From Pegea sp. RAD2-039 (taxonomy: Eukaryota; Chordata; Thaliacea; Salpida; Salpidae): 64,000 bases of DNA. Below the pieces are notes generated by a model. It had not been told where the DNA came from, made no database searches, and saw only the letters and a list, made by a program, of their open reading frames with translations. The stretch covers positions 2,294,001 to 2,358,000 of the forward strand of contig JAQGEQ010000084.1 of the NCBI GenBank assembly GCA_034620365.1, in the 5' to 3' direction. Below, one piece after another: positions 13,796 through 25,741 of the stretch (positions are counted from its first letter, which is position 1; every line of letters begins with the position of its first letter). Both the position numbers and the translations under genes were made by a program.

Positions 13796-14480
13796 CAGAC
13801 TTGAAGTGAGCTTAAAAATTACGGAAGTTCTCCACCAACCTACTCAATGAGATCAAAATACTCTTCACATCATTAGTAAAAGACCCAGACTAGTGCAGCC
13901 CTCTAAGTATCTAGGCAGCATAATAAAATTTGATGCTAACATTGATAGGAAAGCAGACAGCAAGATTGCAAATCACAAACAGAGCCTTTAATCAACTTTA
14001 TAAAACAGCTTGTAGTAACAAACAGCTCAAACCCGAGACAAAAATCGACCAGTACAAAGCTGTCTTTCTCATCAGACTTTTGTACGAATTTTGTACCTTG
14101 GGTTTTATAAAATTATTGATTGCAATTTCAAGATCCTTTTTCACTAAATCTGCTTCTGAACATCTTTTGCATCAAGCGTTGAGATTCTATCTCTAACGTC
14201 ACTATACTTGTGAGGAACAAGTTACCCAGCATCGGAACTACGCTCATGAAATATAAACTCCGTTGGGTCGGCAATTTCTTCAGAATGGGGAATAACTGTT
14301 CATCAAAAATTGTATTGCATGGTGAACTATCATCTGGCTACAGAAACAGGGGTACTCTAAAAAAGATTTAATAAAATTATTGTTGAAAGAAGTAGGTATA
14401 CAATACTCTCAATTTGTAGTATAAAAAAAACTATCAACAGTGCATCAAGACTTTTCTAGAGACAAGTCGGAGCTTAAGCT
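13796..14480 (+). mobile_element. Decayed non-LTR retrotransposon, RT C-terminal region
   Basis: Translating across frameshifts and stops gives the conserved order found at the end of many non-LTR reverse transcriptase ORFs: a KTEVLHQP-like segment, SKYLGS near 13900, an R-AF-QLYKTA helix, then KIDQYKAVFLIRLLYEFCT. Near 14260-14350 follow LRWVG-FRM and LHGELSSGYRNRG. Several in-frame stops show it is dead. Only the thumb and C-terminal part remain; the catalytic core lies outside the surviving copy. It differs from the CR1/L2-like LINE family elsewhere in this window and resembles the RTE-like elements with a GELSSGKRNRGRP-type ending. Confidence 0.75.
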
Positions 14481-14569
14481 CCATATAAAAGAAGAAAACA
14501 CAAAGAAAATAGAGGAGATAAAGATGCTACAATCAATTCCTTGCAATTGCATTTATTAAACCTTTGTGG

Positions 14570-15280
14570 TCTTTTATAACTTTCGTATATTGGCTTATTT
14601 AGTCAGAAATGTATCTGCCAAAAGATCAAAAAAGGTCTCATGTTTATACCGCCCTGTTTTCACTTTTTATGGTGCATCTGTAAGTTCACATTTCCTTTCA
14701 ATACATAGGCATTAATGCCCAATCTTCAAACCCTGAAGCACTGCAAATAGGTTTGGAATATCTAAAAATTTTATAACAACTTTTACAATATTTATTTTTG
14801 TTGCAACCATATTGGTATTAAGAATAACATTTTAAAAAATAACGGAATATAGCAACTCTATTAAGGATTGATTTTATATTACATATTTATTTCATACACC
14901 AGAAGTTTTAAAAATGTTAAAAAAAATATATTTTTAAATGCTTTTACTTAAACAGAAATATTTTTTAGTAAATGTAGATGGTATACAAAAGCATAAGTGA
15001 AAAAAAATACTTCTATGTAAAAAAAAAAGTATGTTTAACAAAACACTCTAGTTTTTCAAAATTTATTTTTATGCTGCTCAATTCTCATTGCTGTTCTGTA
15101 GTAAATACTTTTACTAAATTATCAAAAAGAAGTCAAGCTGTATCAACTTATTTAAGGTCTAGATAAAAGTTGTAAAAATTAGAACTAATTTAAAAGAAAA
15201 ACAAAAAGATAAATTGGTAATGAAGATTTATTATAAATTACTAAGCTCGTCAACCAGCTTTTTAGGACATGAAACAATTC
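14570..15280. other. Unassigned DNA between two retrotransposon fragments
   Basis: AT-rich, with short open frames and no recognisable protein similarity. It may be decayed transposon sequence because it is bounded by two LINE fragments, but no motif supports that directly. Confidence 0.4.
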
Positions 15281-15284
15281 ATTG

Positions 15285-15418
15285 TATCGAAATACCATGT
15301 GTTACATCTTTTACTTTTTATATTTTTGACTAAATAGATGTTATTTGTGAGAATGTGTGTTAATGAGAGGTGCTCTTTTTAGGCACCCTCCTTCGCATTT
15401 ATTGTAATAAATAAAATA
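15285..15418 (+). mobile_element. LINE 3'-end fragment (CR1/L2-like family)
   Basis: It matches the 3' untranslated end of the LINE copies at 37.2 and 32.0 kb: an ATACCATGTGTTACA-like start, then GAGAATGTGTGTTA, AGAGGTGCTC, GGCACCCTCCTTCGCATTTA and an ATAAATAAA tail. Only about 130 nt remain, the usual product of 5'-truncated insertion. No coding sequence is left. Confidence 0.8.
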
Positions 15419-15419
15419 T

Positions 15420-18400
15420 TTTGGTTTCTCCAATGGATGAAGATGCAATTATCATCTTTTTATGAATCTTCTTGATCACTGCAGTCATCGAACATTTATT
15501 TTTTTCTTTTTACTGTTAGTTGAAATGCTCCCTAAAGTTTATTTTATCTAATATACATCTAACTAGTTATGCATCCTTTTTTTTGGGATTTTTAGATATA
15601 TGTTGGTATAATCAATTAATTTTCTCTATACCATTAATATATCTTGCTTTTAATAAAGCAAATCGATTTAATATCAAACATAATGAGGCTTCAATTTTAA
15701 AGCTACAATTAGCTAACTTAATATTTAAAAAGTTTGCTATGATTTTTTTTATCAAATAATGTAAACAAGCAAGATGAGTGCCCTGTAGCTATAAGAATAG
15801 ATAATCTTAAGTTTTTTGTGATAAAGCAGGCAAGTAAAACTATTTCTGTTTTAATCTTGAAGTATCTTAAGCATTGTAAAATGTTAACTTTTGCAGTTTT
15901 ATATTTAATCTTGTATCAATAAAGACTAACACAAAAGGTACTGATTAAAGTTGCTTAAATATTTTCAAGTTCAGACTCTTACAAAACTAAAAACATTTAA
16001 ATTCTCAGTTTGAGTTAAAAGTAAAGATAAAACTAAAAAAGATTATATAGTTATCACTTCAAATTAAACTTTCAGACGTCAAAGTATCTAAAAACAACTG
16101 TCACAAAATTGATATTATTTTTCTATTTAAAATGTTAGAAAAAATTTCGCATCTTTTATAAATATACAATATAATCTCAATTGTAGATATGATTGTTTTT
16201 CTATTACAGTCGTAAATATTTGTTTATTATAAATTCAGAAGTATTGATTATAAATAATAAAACCTCGTTAGAGATAGCCACTAAGCATATACGTTAATAG
16301 TAGGATTTCATTTTTGAATCTATTTTATTTATTATCTTATTAAGTTCCTATTGTTTATCGTTTTTAATATTTGATTGAGTAGTTTTTAAAAATTCACAAG
16401 ATCATATATTGAGTAGATTCATATTGGTACAGAAATCCTCTACACATAGAAACTTAGTAATAGTTTATTGTAAGTACTTGTGTAAGCAGATTAAATAAAC
16501 AGTTGTATTATGTAAAGTTGATCAATTTTACAAGTTTAACAAAGTAAATTATTTAATAGAAAGTTTTAATTAAAGCTATTTTGAAATTATTTTTATGTAA
16601 TTTTGATATAAGAAAAAAATAAATGTCATAAAACTTTGAAAGACATACATTTTGATCGATAAATGGTTGGTAAACAATAATCTTCTTTTACAATAAAATA
16701 ATTTAAATAATGGAAAATCGATTTATTAAGCTGTTGTTATACCAAAATGTAGTTTACAAGATTAAACACTTTTAATTGAAAAAAGTTTGTTGTTTTTTAA
16801 TTACGCTTAACCAAATCATACTATCTTTCCTGTTTATATATTTTTATTTTTCTTCTAATTGTTTATTTGTATTACTCTTGGATACCACGAACTTAATCGG
16901 TAATTCCCCTTTTTATTTTTCTATCGTTTAGTTACTTAGAAATTTTCTCGAAGATTCATAAAAAGAATCAATTATATTTATTCATTTACATCAAGTTTGT
17001 TTTTTAATTCTAATTTAATATTTTATAAAGTTTTTTTTAACTTCAGATCGCTGAGTAAATAAATATTTTATATAAATAACTTAAATATGAAATTTTATAA
17101 ATTTAACATTTATAAGTCTCTAACTAAAATGTTTAGTAGTCAAATAGTGTCTTACAGATCAAAATAATTTTCTGTACTTTTGGCAACAGGACCAGATACT
17201 CTTTTTATTTTAAGTGCTTTTAATTATACGGTCTTCATGAATATTCTGCTAATGAATAAACCTTGCATTTACTTAAACACTTCAAAATAGCCTCTAGGCT
17301 TTTTAAAGGAAGTTTTGACCTTAATTTGGTGAAATGAACTATTTGACTAGACAAATGTGGGACAGAACGTTTATTTATCGTTAGAATTGTTTCGAAACAA
17401 ACATAAGGTACCTTAATTACATGTAAAAATTGGTGCTGCTTAAAAACTTGTTGTATAAATCTGCAGCTTAGCAAACTTAAATTTTCAAAATGCTTTGCCA
17501 CCTGGCTTTCTGCTCCCATTGGTCAAATCTGTTCACGTCTCCTGAGACGCGCATCAAAGCCGAAGACGACCTTCTGTCACGTGTTTGAAGATAATAGATC
17601 TATTGAGTTGGTGTTACAAGTCATCGTTGGGTCGTAGTTAAACAAGATGATGAGATATCATGCCTTGTGGTTATCAGATTAATGTGATGAATAAACAAAC
17701 CAACCAAAAATACTCCTTAAACTTATTTGTAGTTTTCCTGAAATATCTTTTTATATTTGTTTAAAACTATTCAATTGAAAATTTTATTTCAGATTTATTT
17801 TAATTATTTTCTACAAATGATACAAAACCTTTGGAAAAGTAAAATTTTTTCATTTGATGTTTTTCATTGTACTTAAATAATTATTTGTTAAAACTAATTT
17901 AAGAAATTGCAAAAGTAATAAATAGATTTCAGCCAATCTAAACTCTGCTTGATTTATTACATACTGAAAGACAAATAAATAACTTTGATGTTTCTATTTT
18001 AATTAAATTATAACTTATTGCAGTTGATCAAAGCTGAATTGAATTTTATATATCAATTATGTAACTGATTGATCTTAAACAGAATCAATTTTGATGATTC
18101 CTTCGTTTATTCTCACTTTTAAAATTATTAAACTAAAAGTATTTCCTCATTTTTTTGTATCTCGATTTGTAATAAATTCAAATTTGTAATTTCTTCAAAG
18201 CTATTTGCTTAACAGCTGGTTTCAACCAACTTTTTATTGAAAGAAAATATTAATTTAATTTTTGAACTTGATGAGTGAACATTAGCGTCATCTAGTGGAT
18301 ATAATTATCAGTATTTATACAAGCATCGATTTAAATATTCAATAAACAAATCAAATATGCAAAAAAATGCTTCAATAATTTGATATAGATGAACACCTTT
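15420..18400. other. AT-rich intergenic DNA with one GC-richer islet
   Basis: No gene could be supported. A GC-richer islet at 17500-17640 contains a CCAAT box (inverted, near 17517) and a TCACGTG E-box. Minus-strand open frame 17235-17519 (94 codons) begins inside it but resembles no family I recognise, so it is not called. Confidence 0.5.
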
Positions 18401-18437
18401 TTAGATTCTGCATCCCAGCTCAATGTTGCTAGTCTAC

Positions 18438-18455
18438 GTTGTCTTAGCAACTAGC
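18438..18455. promoter_or_regulatory. X-box-like motif, first of an identical pair
   Basis: GTTGTCTTAGCAACTAGC, identical over 18 bp to 21011-21028. The half-sites GTTGTC and AGCAAC match the RFX X-box arrangement. Confidence 0.4.
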
Positions 18456-20880
18456 TTAGGGGGTGTTTGCAACCGCGTGAGAATATTTTCAATTATTATG
18501 TCACACAGCGCAAAAAAATAAAGAAATTTGAAAAAAAGAAGAGCACAAAAGAAAAAGATGACTAAGAACGTTAGTTTCTATAATCTGATTTTATTTTGGG
18601 CGTTTGAGTCGCCGCCCAGTCAGAGTCGACCAATGTCCACCCCTCCCCCCCAGTTGCAGACACAGACAGATGGTAGGATGGATTGGGATTGGAAAATCAC
18701 AAGGTGAAAAAAGTTGTAGAAAACTCAAATTTCAAATTCAAATTATTTTTTGAAAATATTTTTTTAAGTTTCAAAAAAAAAAGTTTAATGAGAAAATGAA
18801 AGTTTGTTGCTAAGTAATGACGTCATGCAATCGCCTGGTCACGTGGCTGGAAGTTAGTGGGGCGTGATGTAAAATGAGATTGGTTGAAGAGAACAAACTA
18901 ACGGGAAATTTGATATTTCGAATCTTTTTTTATTTTCTTATTTACTTTTTGCTTTAAATGTTACAAAATTTGTTGCAAAAAAATGTAAAACTTCTCTACA
19001 AGGAGAGAAAAAAAATCACCATCTGATTGTGACGTCATTAATCAGATGCTGATCTAATCAAAATCGGGATCCACAGAATCATGTCGCAGCCTGTAAAAGA
19101 TCAAACTGAAAATTAACAAAAGTTATTTAAGAATTTTTTTTCATGGGAAGATTTTCCTTATTTCATCCGATCTTAGAATCTTCTAACACGTCTGAACTAT
19201 CAAATTACCAACACAAGAGGGGGCTACAACTATGATGCGCTGAAAATATTTTTTCTTTTTTTGGGGCCATCACTTCTTATTACGCTTGTCACTTAGCAAT
19301 TTGTAGTTTATGATGACGTTTTGATGACGTCTACTTACTGATTTTATTTTTAGGGAGAAAAAAATAATTTCATTGACGACTTCAAAAAGTTGCCGATTCA
19401 AAAATTAACAAAAAAGATTTTTATTTTTTGCTTTTTTATTTCAATCATTTAACAAATGCTTTAATGGTTTATAGGGAAAAAAGATAAATAAAAAAATTAA
19501 ATAATCATTTTTATTGTCAGACAATATTGTCAGTGAAATGATTAGTGACATCTTTATTATCAGTAAAATTTAAATAAAAACAAGAAGAGTTTTCTGATGT
19601 CTCGATCTTCAATATCATTTGATTCATATGATGTTACAGGTCGTTTCTGATTGGCTTATTGTGGCGCTAACTTTATAAGCTTTGTAGCAAAGCTAGTGTC
19701 ACAAATGAATAATTTAATTTTATGAAAATAATTGATTGTTAGTGTTGTTATAGTAACAGCAGATAAGCGAGCCTTCGTCCGATGACGTCAAGATGTTTAT
19801 GATTTAAAGCAAGTTTTGCAATCAATTATTAATTAGCAAAACAAACAAAAAAAGAATCAAAATATTTAGAAAAAAATATGAATTTGAAAATATTGGAATA
19901 TGTGAAAAGGAAGAAATTAAAAATAAAGTTTTGAAATATGGAAATTATTAAAAGTTGAAGGTTGGGTTAACCCCATTCGTTTCGCCGATCAAGCAATATA
20001 TTGAAGAAAGTGAAAAAGTTTTTAACAAATATATGATGCGATATCCATTGGGAGTTTATGACGTTATATTGATGACGTGTTTTGATAAATGGTAACAGGA
20101 AATGACGTAATTAATCAAATTGTCATTGATTCATATTTGTAGTAATGACCTTACACTGCCGTGGTATTATTTCGTGTTTATGATTCAATTTTTAAATATT
20201 TTTTTCTCCTTTTTTATTACTTTGATAAATTTTGCTGAAAGTTTTTTTGCATAAAAACGTCCAGAGATCAAAGTTCAAAATTACGAAAATTTTAATAAAA
20301 GCTTTTCTTTTTCAATTTCATTTTTCTTCGAGGGCTTTAATCTTTAATCTTAGAGTCAATTTTTGCAAAAAGACAAAAAAGTTGTTTTAACTCAAAATTT
20401 TCATTCGAAACTCAATTTGAAATGTGATTTTTAAATTTTTTTGTTACTTTTTCTTATCTTGTTTCCTTGAAGAGATCATGTTTCTATGGTAACTGATCTC
20501 GTGTGACGCTTCACGCTACAATGACGTCATAAATACTCGAAAAAAATTGCGCTCTTACAACTATCTGCTATGATTGAGTGACATACGTCACATTCTGATC
20601 GGTTATTAATCAGTGACGTCATCAATGTTGATTACAAAAACTGACCAGAAACTATCATACGATGATGACGTCAGCAAATAATTTTTTTCGATCGATGGTT
20701 TTACGTCAACTCGTGACATCAGCGCCGGATGCTAAAAACGTCAAAAAAAATTTTGACAGAAATTTCATTAACTTTTTGAACTTTTTCGTTTGTCAACAGA
20801 CTAATCAAAACTGTCACGTCATTGGATATGACGTCACAGAATTAGCCGTTCAATTAATCACCAAATATCAAACCACGTGA

Positions 20881-20889
20881 TATAAAAGG
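20881..20889 (+). promoter_or_regulatory. Candidate TATA box for NR2F
   Basis: TATAAAAGG lies directly after a CACGTGA E-box, with a TGACGTCA at 20908-20915, about where initiation would be expected. The first coding ATG is 560 bp downstream. Motif-based inference only; a 5' UTR exon could shift the true start site. Confidence 0.35.
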
Positions 20890-21010
20890 CTGTATGTGAT
20901 AAGCGAGTGACGTCATATTGAAGATTGATAAAATATAGACAGATTAAAAAGGTTAATTATTTGGTGTGAATGAGGTTAATCAAAAGCCCTTTGAGATTCG
21001 AACAAATTTT

Positions 21011-21028
21011 GTTGTCTTAGCAACTAGC
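21011..21028. promoter_or_regulatory. X-box-like motif, second of an identical pair
   Basis: Second exact copy of the 18-bp motif at 18438-18455, 436 bp upstream of the NR2F start codon. A related GTTGTCATGGCGAC lies about 200 bp further on, near 21214. Confidence 0.4.
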
Positions 21029-21446
21029 GTTGCCAATTAGACATTTAAAGAAGAAAATAAAAAGAATAAATTGGATAACATCCAGCTGTCGGTAGATGGC
21101 GGCAAGGAGTTGTGTTGATAAAATGATTTTTGATTTTTTCCACATTCAGCTTTGAGGATTTCTGCTCAATTATTGTGATCGGAAAGTCGACGATTAGCGT
21201 CAGACAATTTCCCGTTGTCATGGCGACTCTATGTTGCCACAATAAATTTATTTCAAATCAAGGAAGTTGAATGCTTGACATTGAGGGCTTCGTTATAGAA
21301 AGTTTTTTTTTCGCCGGTTTTTTTCTGGCTGCAAAATTCAGGGTTGCCAAATTATATATTGTTTTTTTCTTTGCAATAAATTCTGCAGCCAATATTTAAA
21401 AACTTGAAAAGTGTTTCTTAATTAAAATAGAAAAAAAATAGAAAAG

Positions 21447-24400
21447 ATGGCACTTGTGGTTAATTCTTGGAATGAAGCGACAGCGCCGACCCATCGAAGT
21501 GATGACGTCACTAGACATTTATCGAGCCACGAAGACGTGAAAGTACCATCCACACAATCTCAACTTCCAGTAGCGGCACCAACGACCCCTTTGACGTCAC
21601 TTCCACCTCAATTACATATGACATCACTTCCTGCTATCAATGACGTCACACCTTCAACACCAGCTACTGATGGTAACAACCTGACGTCACTAGGGTCAGC
21701 AGAAGTTCGTAGCAGCGAAATGACGTCATCATCGACGTCTACGTCATCAACGTCGAGCGACAAGCCTCACATCGACTGTGTGGTGAGTTTGCAAACTTAC
21801 TTCTACAACAGATTAACACAGTTTTGATGACGTCATCGTATCTTGTCATTACCTGGCAACGATAACACTTCAGGCAGTGTGGTGATGACGTCATCAACTT
21901 GATCGGTTTTTTTTCCTTTTTTTAAATTTGTTTATTGACCAATTGCAAGCGGGCGGCAATGAGTCAGCCAATGAAAACTCGTAATCCCGACTCGTAGCGC
22001 TCATGACGTCATACAGCTTAATTAGTTACTTGATTAGGTGTGTGGAGACAAGTCAAGTGGAAAACATTATGGCCAGTACACTTGTGAGGGATGTAAGAGT
22101 TTTTTCAAACGCAGTGTTCGACGAAATCTCTCATATACTTGCCGTGGCAACCGAAATTGTCCTATCGACCAGCACCATAGAAACCAGTGTCAATTTTGTC
22201 GACTCAACAAATGTATCAAGATAGGAATGCGACGTGAAGGTAATTTGCATGTTTGTGACGTCACGAGGTTCAAACAATAGCCAAGGGAAATACCCTGATG
22301 TAATCGAGCAGCGTGAGAACTGCAGTTGCATTAAAATCATAATGCTGACGTCATCGCCGCTAATTGATCTTGTTATCAGCTGTACAACGCGGGAGACTAC
22401 CAACAGCTCCTCATCAAGTCCAACATCATCATCAGTATCAGGCCATCACCAATGGCAACGAAATGAACTTCACGCATGGCTACATGTCAAGTTTTATCTC
22501 GATGTTACTAAGGGCCGAACCTTACCCCACTTCAAGATTCGCCTTACAGTGCCCTGTACCCAATCAAATCATGGGCATCGACAATATCTGTGAGCTGGCT
22601 GCTCGGCTTCTCTTCTCAGCAGTGGAATGGGCCAGAAACATCCCATTTTTCCCGGACCTCCAAGTCACAGATCAAGTCGCGATGTTAAAGTGGGTTTGGA
22701 GTGAACTATTTGTGTTAAATGCGGCCCAGAGTCATATGCCACTACATGTGGCCCCATTACTGGCTGCTGCTGGTCTACATACTACTATGTCACCGGATCG
22801 AGTCATGAATTTCATGGAACACATCCGAATCTTTCAAGAACAAGTGGATCGTCTCAAAGCTCTCCATGTTGATTCAGCGGAATATTCTTGTTTAAAAGCA
22901 ATTGTACTTTTCACGTCAGGTTGGTGCCATTTTGTTTAAACGCCATTTTGTGAAAACATTTAAGTTTCTGTTTTTTCAGTTTATCTTTTCAAAGCTTTTT
23001 TTCTTTCTATTTCTTTCAATTTTTTCCTATTTTTTTTTATATTGTATTTGCGCCATTTTGATAGAAGCTAATTTGAAAGAAGCTTTTTCATCTCTGTTTT
23101 CCCAACAAAATTTTCATCAAAAGTTTCAGAAGTTTTAAAATTGAAAAATCGCTGTTTAAAAGCGCGAAGAAAATTGACAACTTTCTGCTAGCCCTGAATC
23201 TTTGTCAAAAAATCATACTTGAATCGAATTGAAAATACGCATCAAAAAATCCAAACAACCATTTTGTTTGAATTCGTCAAAGGTGATATTATTGTCTTAG
23301 TGATCGTGACGTCATCAAACTGTTGATTGAATTAGTTTGAAATATCTCAGCTGGGATTACTGATGATGATAATTTACTCTAGGGAATTTACCCGTTGGGA
23401 AACTATCAACTTGTCAATCAAATCATCAAGTCTGACGTTTAACTTTGATAACGTGAATCTTAAATATCGTGACGTCATCAAATATTGCACAAGGAAAAAA
23501 TACTTCCTTTTAAAGAAAATTATTTTCTTTATATTGGTGTCAGTGACGTCATTGCGGTGACATCACACGACAGGAAATTAGTTTTTGTGACTAACGTGGG
23601 GTTGAGTAATTAGAAAATTAATTATTTATAGTGTAATAATAAACCGCGCGATTTCTCTACTAACTTCTTAACTTCATTTTTTGTCGTTTATTTTATAAAC
23701 AAACTAATTCGCCCGACAAATGACGTCATAGTGTCGGTGAGTCCATCATCAGCGTCACACTTCACCGATTTCACTCGATTTGATAAGCGTTGCTTGGAAA
23801 CCGAAAGCTTTTTTGGTTTCACGAAAACCCAGATTTGATGTCCTTCAAAGAGTTGAGTCCTTGTTACGCTTCACTGAATTTGCTGCTAATTAATCTCAAA
23901 TTTGAAACTTTCGTCACGACTTTTGTTCACCGCGTGTGACGTCATATGGCGAACAGCGATGGGTCGTGATGATTCCCGGTCGGGAAAATATGCGCCTTGA
24001 TCGATTCGGTTTAACCGCTCATCGATTTTCCATCACTTTCAAATTTGAATTCATTTTAACTTTTGCTTTGATCGCATAGAAGAAAATGACAAAAAAATAA
24101 AAATTAAAAAATATAAATTATAGCCACCTGTTTGTGTCAAGTGGCCCAATTGGCGATTGTCAGTGGACAGTCGCGCCCCTTCTGCTACTGCTCATTTGTC
24201 ACTCTAACGTCATCCTATATAGGGACGTTTTGATACAAATGAGCAGAAAATTCGAAATAAAAATTGTCTGGTTATCTAAGAGCGCAGAGAAGAAATATCA
24301 AACAGGGTTTCCAAATCGATTTTCTTGTTTTTATTTTTGTTTTTCTTCAAATTTTTATTTTTTAACTTCATTTTTTCTATTTCAAAATTTCATTTTGAAA

Positions 24401-24815
24401 AAGTAATTTAACAAGCTATGTGAGAAAATGGACAATCCAATATTTTTACTTTCAGGTCAATATATTTGACCTCGCCATTCGTGTTTCGTTCCGAATTTAT
24501 TAGCGCCGCTTTATAACGTCATAATTTATTGTTTCAGACTCACACGGATTGAGCGACCAATCATATATAGAGAGCATCCAAGAAAAGTCTCAAGTTGCTT
24601 TAGAAGAGTATGCTCGCCAGCAATATCCATCACAACCTTCGCGATTCGGCAAATTGTTGTTACGGTTGCCATCGTTACGAACAGTTAGTGCAAGCGCAAT
24701 TGAACAGTTATTTTTTGTACGTTTAGTCGGAAAAACTCCTATTGAAACCTTAATCAGAGACATGCTCTTATCTGGTAGTTCATATGGTTGGTCTTATCCC
24801 GTGCACTTGCAATAG
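21447..24815 (+). CDS. NR2F: COUP transcription factor (NR2F) nuclear receptor
   Basis: Four exons (21447-21782, 22038-22239, 22380-22919, 24538-24815) encode 451 residues. The start MALVVNSW resembles the MAMVVSSW of vertebrate COUP-TFs, and the ATG context AAAAGATGG is good. Residues 1-107 are a low-complexity Ser/Thr/Pro A/B domain. The two-zinc-finger DNA-binding domain starts at Cys111 with P-box EGCKS (129-133). The hinge is short and rich in His/Gln. The ligand-binding domain runs from about 212 to the end and is highly conserved ([55 protein letters not shown]). COUP-TFs bind direct repeats in the nucleus and usually repress; they pattern neurons and mesoderm. Intron 3 is 1.6 kb. Seven introns or exons worth of the locus contain TGACGTCA, including five copies inside exon 1. 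Best assigned as the single invertebrate-type NR2F gene. Confidence 0.97.
24188..24246. repeat. Two-part inverted repeat in NR2F intron 3
   Basis: CTGCTCATTTGT (24188-24199) is perfectly complementary to ACAAATGAGCAG (24235-24246). Inside it, AACGTC and GACGTT form a second six-pair stem. RNA from either strand could fold into a two-stem hairpin. It lies in a GC-richer part of the 1.6-kb intron. Confidence 0.6.
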
Positions 24816-25741
24816 CGGCCCCTAGTGTTATCATTTCACATTTGCATGTGTATAAAAATCTAAAATTTTGAAATTATCTACCGCTAACAGGCGCTATAGT
24901 TTTTATTTTAAGTATTAGTATTTTTGAAGAAGATTTTTGTATAAAAATATTCAAACTAATAAACTGCTGTTTCTGTGACGTCGTCTTAAAATGTTGTTCT
25001 CAATTTGTATAAATTTATTTAAACTATTGTCATTTTTGTGTTTTTTTCAATGAGCTACTTTATAAATGCATGAAGCTACCAAACAATCTGCTTGTTGTTC
25101 TTCTATTTTTCATATATACCTGTATATAAACTTTTGTAGTTACTTTTTGTGTGAGTTTTTTGGTGTTTTTGAAATAAACCTGTTTCAACAAAAGTCCTCT
25201 AATTTGTTTCGAAAATATTTAAAGATTTTTTTTCGTTTTATATTTTCAATCTTCAGAACTGCCTAGCAGCTAACAAAATGCTTTTTGAATAATTTATGAA
25301 TAAATAATAGATCGTAAATCAAAGAACTTTAATAAATAAATTTCAATCTGTCCGTAGACAGCTATATATTTGATGGTGATTATTGATTGATATAGCTGTC
25401 AACAAATTCTTTAGTCCAAATATATCTTTGCCCGTTCCATAATTAGATCTAATTAATTTAATCTTTTCTTCAGTTACTTAATTTAACAAAAGTAAAAATA
25501 TTTTCTTAATGATATCACTGTTACGAATCAGAATAAAAAATTATTTATAATTAACAGTCTGATTTGAATTTGAAGTGATACGCTCTTTACTGCCACCTCG
25601 TGTGTAAAAAGAACTTAACAATATTTTTTGTTTTATTGAGAAAAAAATCAATTGATAAATAAGAAAAAAAATGTGAGATTAATTTGCATATCAGCAACAG
25701 TTTCAATGACATCATTTTAACGGAAGCCTTCGACTTCAGAT
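24816..25741. other. NR2F 3' UTR and convergent intergenic gap
   Basis: This gap separates the plus-strand NR2F stop from the minus-strand EMC10 stop. Early AATAAA-type signals near 24957 and 25170 could end NR2F transcripts; a minus-strand AATAAA-like string near 25631 could end EMC10. No other feature is recognisable. Confidence 0.5.

Larger units (their letters stand above)
18400..21440 (+). promoter_or_regulatory. Upstream regulatory region of NR2F
   Basis: Base composition becomes less AT-biased about 3 kb before the NR2F start codon. The region holds eight exact TGACGTCA palindromes (18818, 19030, 19783, 20522, 20614, 20666, 20829, 20908) and many one-mismatch copies. It also holds two identical 18-bp RFX X-box-like sequences (18438-18455 and 21011-21028), a third X-box-like motif near 21214, and a TATA-like box at 20881. 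No conserved coding exon was found. I infer a cis-regulatory domain for the developmental transcription factor downstream. Confidence 0.5.

Noticed and set aside
17235..17519. Minus-strand frame of 94 codons beginning MGAESQVAKHFENL
   Set aside because: No recognisable family, no supporting exon structure and no homology by inspection. It may be real, but nothing in the sequence proves it; transcript data would decide.
20662..20880. Plus-strand frame of 72 codons upstream of NR2F
   Set aside because: It consists of CRE-rich regulatory-looking DNA, with no conserved domain and no splice connection to NR2F exon 1.
22003..22224. Second frame over NR2F exon 2
   Set aside because: Out-of-frame shadow; the true frame encodes the zinc fingers at 22038-22239.
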